This document shows, one piece after another, positions 6,670-13,359 of a stretch of DNA of 19,182 nt (positions within the stretch are counted from its first letter, which is position 1; the number at the start of each line of letters is the position of its first letter). The DNA comes from Defluviitaleaceae bacterium (GTDB taxonomy: Bacteria; Bacillota; Clostridia; Lachnospirales; WQUN01), in assembly GCA_009782245.1 (NCBI GenBank), contig WRKK01000345.1:1-19182 (forward strand), read 5' to 3'. The position numbers were made by a program, and so were the translations under genes. The notes beneath the pieces were generated by a model that worked only from the letters and a program-made list of their open reading frames with translations, was not told where the DNA came from and did no database searches.

Positions 6670-6847
6670 AAGATTAAGTTGGTTTCATATTTTGGAATAA
6701 TGCACTAAAATAGGCAAAGTTTATTAAACTTTTTATTAACGCAAAAACGAACCAAAACCAAAAAGTTTGCCCGTTTCATATAAATGGCGGATTTTACAGT
6801 ATCTAAAAGAGTTTTAACTTTATGCCTACAAAGGGAGGAATTTTTTC

Positions 6848-8176
6848 TTGATTAGTATAGAAACAATGCAGGTTTCAAAAGCAAAAATTAAAGTTATTGG
6901 CGTTGGCGGCGGTGGCAATAATGCCGTAGACCGCATGATAGAGGATAATGTTGAAGATATTGAATTTATATCGGTTAATACAGACAATAAGGCTCTAAGC
7001 AGGTCAAAAGCGTCTATTCGCATACAGTTGGGCGAAAAATTAACGCGCGGGCTTGGCGCAGGCGGAATGCCAGAAATTGGCCGCCGTGCCGCCGAAGAAA
7101 GCCGAGACGCACTTACCGCCGTGCTAGATAATACTGATATGCTGTTCATAACAGCTGGCATGGGCGGCGGAACAGGCACAGGTGCCGCACCAGTAATAGC
7201 GGGCATTGCCCACGAAATGGGTATTTTAACAGTTGCCGTTGTTACCAAACCGTTCAAATTTGAGGGCGTTCCTAGAATGAAAAACGCACAAAACGGTATC
7301 GAAGAATTGCGCCGCAATTTGGACACATTGGTAATAATTCCAAACGAAAAACTGCTGGATATTGTGGACGACGACACGCCGCTAACGGAATCGTTCCACA
7401 AAGCAGACGAAGTTTTGCGGCAAGGCGTACAGGGAATAAGCGACCTAATCTTAAAAGATGGGCTTATTAACTTGGATTTTGCCGATATTCGTACAATTAT
7501 GCTGAACCAGGGCATTGCACACATGGGCGTTGCAAAGGCAACAGGCAAAAACAAAGTGCAAGCCGCCGCAAACCTAGCCGTAAGAAGTCCGCTGCTAGAA
7601 ACCACTATAGAGGGCGCGCGTTCAGTAATAATCAGCTTTTCTGGCGATAACAGCTTGGCACTAAAAGATATTAACCTTGCCGCCGAAAGCATTACAACAA
7701 TGGTAGATGCAAGCGCCAATATTATTTTTGGTGCAACAATAAACGAAGACCTAAAAGACGAGGCAACCGTTACAATTATCGCAACAGGCTTGGACGAGGA
7801 TTCAAAACGGGCTACTAAATCTTCGTTAAAATTGCACAAAAAAAATGACCCTTTTGAAAAATTAGCTGACGATTTGAACAATTACGATAGGGGCAAAGCA
7901 GATAAATCTGACAAAATGGATAGGTTGGATAGAGCGGATAGAGCGGATAGATCGGATAGATTAGACAAATCCGATAGAGCGGACAAAGCGGATTGGGATA
8001 ACAGGGGCAACCCCGATGAAACAGCCCCAAATTTTGCCAAACCAGACAAACCCGCCGAGCCGCCCGAGCCGCCCAAACCTCGTGCAAACTTGCCGCCCAT
8101 AACCGTAAACGAGGACACTACTTTTGATTTGCCAATTTTCCTGCAAAACAGACGTAGCAACAAGCCAAACTCATGA
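6848..8176 (+). CDS. ftsZ: Cell division GTPase FtsZ
   Basis: 442 residues. The nucleotide-binding loop GVGGGGNNAVDRM (18-30), the tubulin signature GGGTGTGA (106-113) and the catalytic T7 loop NLDFADI (208-214) are intact, so it should polymerise into the Z-ring. The C-terminal linker (about 330-425) carries a charged DRADRADRSDRLDKSDRADK repeat and a proline-rich part. The conserved tail DLPIFLQNRR (427-436) binds FtsA or SepF-type partners. The start is TTG at 6848, with GGGAGG 9 nt upstream. The stop TGA overlaps the ATG of the ThyX-like gene (ATGA). The linker encodes short DNA repeats of GATAGAGCG type, which suggests recent slippage. Confidence 0.97.
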   Translation: MISIETMQVSKAKIKVIGVGGGGNNAVDRMIEDNVEDIEFISVNTDNKALSRSKASIRIQLGEKLTRGLGAGGMPEIGRRAAEESRDALTAVLDNTDMLFITAGMGGGTGTGAAPVIAGIAHEMGILTVAVVTKPFKFEGVPRMKNAQNGIEELRRNLDTLVIIPNEKLLDIVDDDTPLTESFHKADEVLRQGVQGISDLILKDGLINLDFADIRTIMLNQGIAHMGVAKATGKNKVQAAANLAVRSPLLETTIEGARSVIISFSGDNSLALKDINLAAESITTMVDASANIIFGATINEDLKDEATVTIIATGLDEDSKRATKSSLKLHKKNDPFEKLADDLNNYDRGKADKSDKMDRLDRADRADRSDRLDKSDRADKADWDNRGNPDETAPNFAKPDKPAEPPEPPKPRANLPPITVNEDTTFDLPIFLQNRRSNKPNS

Positions 8177-8907
8177 AAATACACCTAAACAACATAAACG
8201 GTATAGCCGATGCGATTATTTCGTTGTACGTCAGCAAACGCAACTGGTCGCCAGATTTCGCCAATGAGGTTTATTTAGTGTGCAGTAAAGTTTTAGATAC
8301 CAGCGGAATGTTAAAAAATGCCGACGATAACCCCGATTTGGCGGCAGAATTTGCACAATTTAGCGATTGGCTTAACCGCTTGGTAAAATGGGGGCGTAAA
8401 CATACAACTTTGTTGCGTTACATAGATTTTTCTTGTACCGTTGAGGGAATGCACCGTGCAGGGCAAGACGATTGGGACGCACACGCCAAACGCTTTAACA
8501 ACCGCATATTGCGTTCCAGTACACGGTTGGCGGCGTTTGGCTATGAAATGTCCGATTATTACAAGGGAAAGATTATCCCCACCGATGTAATGCTAGAAAA
8601 ACTGGGCATAAATATCCCCGACCGAGTAGAATTGGACGGCGTTTTTTACACGAAAACAACCAACGGCTACATAAGGGAAGATTTAGCCGCCAAACAGGAT
8701 GTAAAACGTGGCTTGTATATGTTAAGTATTCCTAGCAACTTTATTTTTAAGGTTGACCTTACCGAATGGTGCCACGTGTACAAAATGCGAAACGCCAGCA
8801 CAAACGCACACCCCGAAGTACAGCAATGTTGCGAGGCAATAGCCGATGCACTAACGGCGGCACATAGCCAGTTTGATAGGGATTTGTTTGGTAGTGTGGA
8901 TAATTAG
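8173..8907 (+). CDS. ThyX-like protein, possibly catalytically degenerate, coupled to ftsZ
   Basis: 244 residues, with its ATG overlapping the ftsZ stop (ATGA), so it depends on ftsZ translation. The C-terminal stretch DLTEWCHVYKMRNASTNAHP, continued by EVQQCCEAIADAL (about 195-230), matches the end of FAD-dependent thymidylate synthase ThyX, where a [E/H]W-x-H-x-x-x-[L/M]R helix is followed by AHP-E. The middle segment RFNNRILRSSTRLAAF (about 107-122) lies where ThyX has its RHRxxSxNExSxRY motif, but the RHR triad is not preserved. It may be an inactive or altered relative. It could instead be an unrelated protein with a chance match; I favour a true ThyX fold. No membrane segments are seen. 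Confidence 0.5.
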   Translation: MKIHLNNINGIADAIISLYVSKRNWSPDFANEVYLVCSKVLDTSGMLKNADDNPDLAAEFAQFSDWLNRLVKWGRKHTTLLRYIDFSCTVEGMHRAGQDDWDAHAKRFNNRILRSSTRLAAFGYEMSDYYKGKIIPTDVMLEKLGINIPDRVELDGVFYTKTTNGYIREDLAAKQDVKRGLYMLSIPSNFIFKVDLTEWCHVYKMRNASTNAHPEVQQCCEAIADALTAAHSQFDRDLFGSVDN

Positions 8908-8953
8908 CGAAATGTCAACCGAAATGTTAGAATGAATGAACGCCAATCACGGG

Positions 8954-8984
8954 CAAACGGGCGACCGAGATGGTCGCCCGTTTG
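8954..8984. terminator. Terminator-like hairpin between convergent operons
   Basis: CAAACGGGCGACC (8954-8966) and GGTCGCCCGTTTG (8972-8984) form a perfect 13-bp stem with a 5-nt loop. It lies between the stop of the ThyX-like gene and the stop of the convergent DUF2264 gene and could end both transcripts. T-runs are weak (TTTGTCTCGTTTGG). The stem resembles the GGGCGACC sequences at 1984-1993, so it may be a domesticated repeat. Confidence 0.6.
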
Positions 8985-9011
8985 TCTCGTTTGGATAATT
9001 AATAATTAGCG

Positions 9012-10193
9012 TTACAAATCCCCCCAAACCCTTAACTGTGTCCAAGGCGGAGCGGATTGTGTCCAAAAACCGCCTTTTTCGGGGATTCCCAAAATTAAAA
9101 ATACCGCCGCCGCCAAATATAAACTGCCTGTGCAAATATAAGTTTGCCCTTGACTTAAATCATGGTTGCAAATTCCTATGTTCAAAAAGCCGTCCGTGCG
9201 GTAGGATTGCTCGGTTAGCGTTTTGCTTGCCACGCTGTACAACACTTCTCTTGCGGTGGCTGGGCTTATTTTGGCGGAAAGCCGATTTTGCAAAGTTAGC
9301 TGTGCCAATAAATGAAAAACTCCGCAACGATAGGCAAGCGATCTGCCTGTTGCAATATATGTGCCGTCTGGAGCAACTAAATTCTCCAATATTTCTGCGA
9401 ATCGCTGGGCACGTTCCAATATTTCTGCTCGCAATTTTTCTGGCACTAAATGCGGCGTTGTGTCGCAAATATCCAACATCATGGGATGAATTATCAAACT
9501 GTTGTAATAATCGGTCGCAAACTTTGGGCCATCGCCATACCAGCCATCGCCGAAATACCAGCCGTTCACCGTGTTGAAATATTCCGTTATCAAATTTTCA
9601 TTGCAACTGCCTGTGATTTTTTGGTGCAACAACTCAACTTCCGTGGAGAACAACAGCCAATTATTCATAACTGGCTCCATTGTGCGAGCCGCTTGTAGCA
9701 ATTTCAGCAGATTGTCTGTGGCGGCTGGCGGCAAGCGGCTTAGCAAACTCGGTGCACGCAACAATGCCTGTGCCAAAAGTGCCGTGTCAACCAAAATTTG
9801 GCTGAACTTTCCGCCGTGCTTTTCGTAATCCGTAAAATCGTCCGATTTTGGGTCAACTTGATGCTGTATCGCCAACACCGCTTTTGCGGCTAAATCCTGC
9901 TGTACAGCTTTTTCTTCAGGATTGTCAAGTTCCAATTCCAACCAAGCAGAAATCCCATTTAACAGCCTTGCAACTGCCTCAAGCCGTGCAAACCGCTCAC
10001 GGTTGGCGTTTGGGTGTTGTTCCACTTTCATGGTTTTTCGCAATTCGCCAGCCGCCGCCGCATTCAGCACTGGCGTGGACATTTTTAATAAATGCCGCAA
10101 AAAATCCGCCCTGCTGGCTATTCTTCCCACATTTTCAAAATCTCCCAAATTTGCCGCATTCGCCAAATTTGCCAAACTTCCCAAATCTACCAT
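9012..10193 (-). CDS. DUF2264 family protein, probable glycoside hydrolase
   Basis: 393 residues. The signature DGWYGDGPKFATDYYNSLII (about 215-234) followed by HPMMLDI identifies DUF2264 (PF10022), an all-helical (alpha/alpha)6-barrel family. From memory, CAZy links relatives to beta-glucuronidase activity (GH154), which would suit this operon; that link needs checking. There is no signal peptide, so it acts in the cytoplasm. The ATG follows AAGGA at 8-9 nt and overlaps the last 7 nt of ugl, so translation is coupled. The N-terminus starts with a low-complexity LGSLANLANAANLG segment coded by short CCAAATTTGCC repeats. It is the last gene of the operon. Confidence 0.75.
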   Translation of the reverse strand: MVDLGSLANLANAANLGDFENVGRIASRADFLRHLLKMSTPVLNAAAAGELRKTMKVEQHPNANRERFARLEAVARLLNGISAWLELELDNPEEKAVQQDLAAKAVLAIQHQVDPKSDDFTDYEKHGGKFSQILVDTALLAQALLRAPSLLSRLPPAATDNLLKLLQAARTMEPVMNNWLLFSTEVELLHQKITGSCNENLITEYFNTVNGWYFGDGWYGDGPKFATDYYNSLIIHPMMLDICDTTPHLVPEKLRAEILERAQRFAEILENLVAPDGTYIATGRSLAYRCGVFHLLAQLTLQNRLSAKISPATAREVLYSVASKTLTEQSYRTDGFLNIGICNHDLSQGQTYICTGSLYLAAAVFLILGIPEKGGFWTQSAPPWTQLRVWGDL

Positions 10194-11246
10194 ATCAAGA
10201 AATCCTTGTCAAGTAGCCGCAAAACCGCTTCCACAAAGAAATAATCGCCGTAAATAATGGGAACATGACGGGCTTTATCGCCGCTGTGATACGCTTCCGT
10301 GCCGCCGCTCATAATGGAATCCTCGTCCACATTCCAGTTTGCGAACGCCTTTTCGCAAGCCGTTATCACGTTTATCGCACTCGTCCTATACAAATCTTTT
10401 TCATGCTCTGGGACGTGTTTTGCAATTTCAAGCATACCGCAAGCCGCAATCATGCCAGCCGTGCTGTCTTGGATAATCGGCTCTTTTGGGCTGCGGAAAT
10501 CCGCCAGCGGAATCCAGTCGGTTTGCGCCAAATTTGCTATGAAATAATGAGCGATTTTTTTGGCGGTATTCAGGTAATTTTCGTCCTTTGTGTGCAGATA
10601 GCTTAGTGCAAAGCCGTACAACGCCCACGCATTGCCGCGCGACCACGCCGAGCCGCTTGCATAGCCTTGTCCGCCTGGGTTGTCCAAATATTCGCCTGTG
10701 GCTGGGTCGAAGCTGATAATGTGGTTGCAACTGCCGTCCGTGCGGACAATCGTGTTCATGCAGGTGTCTGCGTGGGCTTTCGCAATGGTTGTAAACCGTG
10801 GGTCGCCCAGTTCCGCCGCCGCCCAATACAAAATTGGGATATTCATCATGCTGTCAACTATCATCCAGCCGATTCTGTCGTGATTCCAGGCTCGCAAAAA
10901 TTGCCCGTTGGGATTGTATCGCCCTGCCAGAATGGTTGCGGCGTGCAATCCGCGCCGCTTGGACGTTTCGTTGCCTGTCAACCTATAATTTGCAATCGCC
11001 GTGTGTAGCCACATAAAGCCGACATCGTGGTGCAATCCCAAAAAGCCCTCCAGAGCGGTGTCGAACCGCTTTTCCAGAACCTCGGCGGTCGCGCGGTAGC
11101 TTTCCTGATTGGTTGCATGGTACAACTGCCACAAAACGCCCACCCAAAAGCCGTTTGTCCACCAATAAATGCCGTTGCCCTCGCCGCCCATTGTTAAATC
11201 CTTGTATCTGCCGTTTTCTGGGATATATGGGATAATGTCGCCGATA
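10187..11246 (-). CDS. ugl: Unsaturated glucuronyl hydrolase (GH88), 3' exon of the IStron-split gene
   Basis: This exon codes for residues 24-376 of a GH88 enzyme. GH88 enzymes remove the 4,5-unsaturated uronate left by polysaccharide lyases by hydrating its double bond. Visible motifs are YWWTNGFWVGVLWQLYHAT, LHHDVGFMW (Asp98, matching Asp88 of Bacillus sp. GL1 UGL) and RIGWMIVDSMMNIPILYW (Asp155, matching Asp149). GSAWSRGNAWALYGFALSY and the YGDYFFVEAVLRL end follow. The frame is open upstream of the ATG at 11191 and continues as RIGDIIPYIPENGRYKD, which belongs to the family, up to the IStron edge at about 11247. Translation from 11191 alone would lack the first helix. It overlaps the DUF2264 gene by 7 nt. 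Confidence 0.85.
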
Positions 11247-11248
11247 CG

Positions 11249-11286
11249 AAAAACATATACAAATCTAGCAAAATATATACATTTTT
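11249..11286 (-). repeat. Right-end hairpin of the IStron
   Basis: AAAAATGTATATA (11286-11274) and TGTATATGTTTTT (11261-11249) pair over 13 positions with U-G wobbles, around a 12-nt loop. IS200/IS605 elements have such subterminal hairpins close to the cleavage site, and the element end CG|TATCGG follows directly. Confidence 0.65.
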
Positions 11287-11440
11287 ACTTTGTCTAGTGT
11301 TGCCACTTAGACTTACTACTTCCACGCACCCGATTTCGCTGTACTGCAAGCTATTTTCGTTTGTGTAATGCTCCGTAGTCTTAAATTTCCTAGTATCGAT
11401 AGGTATTTTTGTAGCTTATCTTTTTATTGGGCTACGTATT
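11249..11440 (-). ncRNA. Candidate omegaRNA (TnpB guide RNA) scaffold
   Basis: TnpB proteins use an RNA made from the 3' end of tnpB and the right end of the element, with the guide taken from the flanking DNA. About 175 nt lie between the tnpB stop (11424) and the element end, including a possible GTGGAAGTAGTAAG/CTAAGTGGCAAC structured region and the end hairpin. The natural guide would begin TATCGGCGACATTATC, the ugl sequence just outside. The boundaries are not visible from sequence alone. Confidence 0.45.
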
Positions 11441-12605
11441 TTGCTAAATTCAATGCAGCGTTCAAATCCCTGTTTTGCGTATGACCGCAATCACAGCGAA
11501 AAACTCTGTCATTAAGTTTCAAGTTAGCTTTTTTTGCTCCACATTTGCTACAGATTTTTGAACTGGGATAAAATCTATCGGCTAAAATGAACTCGATTCC
11601 GTGCAACTGGCATTTATACTGGATTTGTCGGCGGAACTCGTATAGTTTTTGCTCTGATATTGCCTTTGCCAGATGCTTATTTTTTAGCATACCCTTAATG
11701 TTCAAATTTTCCATAACTATCCGAAACGGCTTGGTTTTCACTATTTCGGCTGTTGTTTGGTGCAGGTGGTTTGTTCTTATGTTTTTCAAGCGGCGATGTA
11801 TTCGCCCTTGCTTTTTCTTGGATTTTTGAAAGTTTTTACACTCGTGTAACGGTTTTTTGTATTTTGGTTTGCCCTGCCCGTCCGACAGGTGGGCATTTTT
11901 GCCCTTGGATTCGGTATTTTTTTCTAACATTCTAGCGGCGGAGCGTTGTTCACGTTTCAACGCCTTTTTTAGTCGCTTAACTTCTTTGCTGTGGTTGATG
12001 TTCTCGTAAACCACTCCGTCAGAAGTTACTGCTAATTCTTTTATACCTACATCTATTCCAACGATGTTGTCTGTTAAGTCTTGTTGTATTGTTGGCACTT
12101 CTATTGCTACTGATAAAAACCAAAATTTACCGTCAAATGTAATGCGTGGATTTTTGTACTTTTCGCCGTTTGCCAATTTTGGCAAAGGTTCGGTGGTTAG
12201 CACATAGCCTAGTTTTTCGCCTATAAAGCCGTGGCGAACACGTTTCAAACTTTCGTAATTTACATAAAAACTGGGAGCAGTCTTGCCTTTCTTGTTTATG
12301 CTTGGAAATCCGTTGCTTGTCATGTCGGCTAAGAATCGCTGTAGGGCACCGCATTTGTCTTTGACTGCTTGTTTTACTACATTTGCGGAAATTTCTTGCA
12401 ACCATGCGTATTCTGGCTGTTTTTTTAGCTGTGTCAACTCTTTGCGTATATCGCCGTCCAATAGAAATTTTTTGTGCTCTTTGTAGTGTTCTTCGTTGCG
12501 GCGTACAAAGTAATTTCCTGCAAATCGTGCCGTTCCTGCTGATTTCCTAAATTGTATTTCCTGCTCCGCTGTTGGCTTTAATCGTATTTTCTTTGCTAGT
12601 AACAT
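11424..12605 (-). CDS. tnpB: IS605-family TnpB, RNA-guided DNA endonuclease
   Basis: 393 residues, the usual TnpB size. The N-terminal helical domain (KKIRLKPTAEQEIQFRKSAG) is followed by a split RuvC nuclease with all three acids: GIDVG (Asp185), ENLNIKGM (Glu299) and NRDLNAALN (Asp380). The zinc site has Cys352, Cys355, Cys371 and Cys373 (CSKCG and CDCG). It should be active. TnpB cuts DNA matching its omegaRNA guide next to a short target motif and helps the element persist at empty sites. AAAGGAG precedes the ATG. The segment KNAHLSDGQGKPK (about 236-248) is coded by a palindromic repeat also found twice elsewhere in the element. The gene lies wholly inside the intron, so it is read only from unspliced RNA or its own promoter. 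Confidence 0.92.
   Translation of the reverse strand: MLLAKKIRLKPTAEQEIQFRKSAGTARFAGNYFVRRNEEHYKEHKKFLLDGDIRKELTQLKKQPEYAWLQEISANVVKQAVKDKCGALQRFLADMTSNGFPSINKKGKTAPSFYVNYESLKRVRHGFIGEKLGYVLTTEPLPKLANGEKYKNPRITFDGKFWFLSVAIEVPTIQQDLTDNIVGIDVGIKELAVTSDGVVYENINHSKEVKRLKKALKREQRSAARMLEKNTESKGKNAHLSDGQGKPKYKKPLHECKNFQKSKKKQGRIHRRLKNIRTNHLHQTTAEIVKTKPFRIVMENLNIKGMLKNKHLAKAISEQKLYEFRRQIQYKCQLHGIEFILADRFYPSSKICSKCGAKKANLKLNDRVFRCDCGHTQNRDLNAALNLAKYVAQ
11868..11895. repeat. Palindromic repeat, copy B, inside tnpB
   Basis: TTTGCCCTGCCCGTCCGACA followed by GGTGGGC lies in the tnpB frame between the RuvC I and II parts. It shares its TTTGCCY start and CCTG/CAGG arms with copies at 12680-12709 and 13162-13184. 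Confidence 0.5.
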
Positions 12606-12679
12606 TTTTTTGCTCCTTTGCGGACTGTGATGTTAATATTCTAGCACAAATTATCGCCAACTGCAACCATTTTGTGGAA

Positions 12680-12709
12680 TTTGCCTACCTGACGGCAGTC
12701 AGGACAAAC
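12680..12709. repeat. Palindromic repeat, copy C, upstream of tnpB
   Basis: TTTGCCTA precedes a perfect palindrome, CCTGAC-GGCA-GTCAGG (12688-12703). It lies between the intron core and the tnpB start, where it could act as a terminator-like or protective hairpin in the RNA. Confidence 0.55.
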
Positions 12710-13161
12710 AAGATGTTTACCTATCGTTTAGTAAAAATGTTAATGTTTGTTTAATTTGTGTAGTTTTTCGTGTGTTCACATTAGGTCGCTACTCTAATGC
12801 AGTTCTCTTACGAACTTCTCATGCTTTCACATGAGTGCAGACTATATCTTCACCCTAATTTTTAGGGGCTAACCTTTTCCACTTGCTTAAGTGTACTCCC
12901 TCTCGGGATAGTCGTTGAACCTTGCTATTTCTAGCCTTGGCTGCTGAAGGTCGATTGTTTCAGAATTTAGGTTTACACCATGTTCCATTTTGCAACTTTT
13001 TTTACTTTCGTAACATTCACGCTTGGGTTTTCTTTTATCAAATTTATCCCTACGTTGTAGTGTTGCAAACTTTACGAGTTGCCAGCAATTAAATTAGTTT
13101 TCTGTTGGATTTCCACCAACAGCTTCATGCAGATTGCTCTGTCATGGAGGGCTTTAACTAT

Positions 13162-13184
13162 TTTGCCTGCCCGCAGCAGGCGGG
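13162..13184. repeat. Palindromic repeat, copy A, in the intron 5' part
   Basis: TTTGCCTGCCCGCAGCAGGC plus GGG forms a GCCTGC/GCAGGC hairpin. It is related to copies B and C and is far richer in GC than the surrounding intron, which suggests a later insertion of a small palindromic element. Confidence 0.55.
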
Positions 13185-13244
13185 TCTATACATTTTGGTA
13201 GGTTTGTGTGCTTTTGTATAGATTTTTTGTAACAGTTTTGTTAC
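13185..13244 (-). repeat. Left-end hairpins of the IStron
   Basis: Two perfect hairpins follow the presumed element start: GTAAC-AAAACT-GTTAC (13244-13229), and TCTATACA (13222-13215) paired with TGTATAGA (13192-13185). Their position suits the left-end structure that IS605 transposases recognise. Confidence 0.5.
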
Positions 13245-13246
13245 CC

Positions 13247-13317
13247 ATTCGCTCCACTTGGGCGTGTATCTTTTTCGTGATTTTCTCGTATGTTTCCTGT
13301 AGATTTAGTACGTTCAT
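13247..13317 (-). CDS. ugl: Unsaturated glucuronyl hydrolase (GH88), 5' exon
   Basis: The ATG at 13317 follows AAGGGAG and codes for MNVLNLQETYEKITKKIHAQ then VER, the first amphipathic helix expected of GH88 enzymes and missing from the 3' exon. The frame meets a TAG at 13188-13186 inside the intron, so without splicing the product would be about 43 residues and useless. Joined to 11246-10187 it gives ...VER-I-IGDIIPYIPENG and a 376-residue protein, against 377 for Bacillus sp. GL1 UGL as I recall it. It starts 42 nt after the heparinase-like gene in the same operon. Confidence 0.75.
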
Positions 13318-13359
13318 GTTAAAATCTCCCTTATTATTGGATTTTTTGTTTGTTGAATT

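Larger units (their letters stand above)
11247..13246 (-). mobile_element. IStron: group I intron fused to an IS605-type tnpB element, inserted in ugl
   Basis: The element has, in transcript order, a left end with two small hairpins (13229-13244 and 13185-13222) and a group I intron core with P3, P6, P7 and P9 helices (about 12780-13000). A tnpB gene follows (12605-11424), then a right-end hairpin (11286-11249). There is no tnpA, so it could move only with a transposase supplied in trans. Removing the 2000 bp from G13246 to G11247 joins ugl in frame. The layout matches the chimeric IStrons known from Clostridioides difficile (CdISt1), which splice themselves out of host mRNA. The ends are inferred; the 3' end might instead be at G11241, which is also in frame. 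Confidence 0.75.
12780..13246 (-). ncRNA. Group I intron ribozyme core of the IStron (IA-like)
   Basis: The conserved core is visible. P7 is GACTA (12913-12909) pairing with TAGTC (12844-12840), within the motifs GTTCAACGACTA and AAGATATAGTC that bind the guanosine cofactor. P3 is AACCT (12973-12969) with AGGTT (12875-12871). P6a is GCTA-GAAA-TAGC (12935-12924). Between P7 and P3 lie hairpins TCCC-GAGA-GGGA and CACTT-AAGC-AAGTG, the extra P7.1/P7.2 helices of subgroup IA. P8 is CCCTAA/TTAGGG. P9-type hairpins follow (CTCATG/CATGAG, AGTTC/GAACT, CATTAG/CTAATG). A candidate internal guide GTTTGC (13070-13065) can pair with the 5' exon end GCGAAT. The 3' splice site is 1.5 kb away, at the element's right end. 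Confidence 0.85.

Noticed and set aside
6826..7881. 351-codon open frame antisense to ftsZ
   Set aside because: It mirrors ftsZ codon bias, has no ribosome site and no protein pattern, and ftsZ itself is certain.
10428..10826. Second frame on the minus strand inside ugl
   Set aside because: It is a frame-shifted shadow of the GH88 exon, with no ribosome site and atypical composition.
11191..11191. ATG 11191 as the true start of the GH88 gene
   Set aside because: The frame stays open upstream with family-typical sequence, there is no ribosome site, and the missing N-terminal helix is found beyond the IStron.
12606..13320. Group II intron or homing-endonuclease intron
   Set aside because: The GTTCAACGACTA and AAGATATAGTC motifs with their pairing are group I; there is no domain V, no reverse transcriptase and no endonuclease frame.
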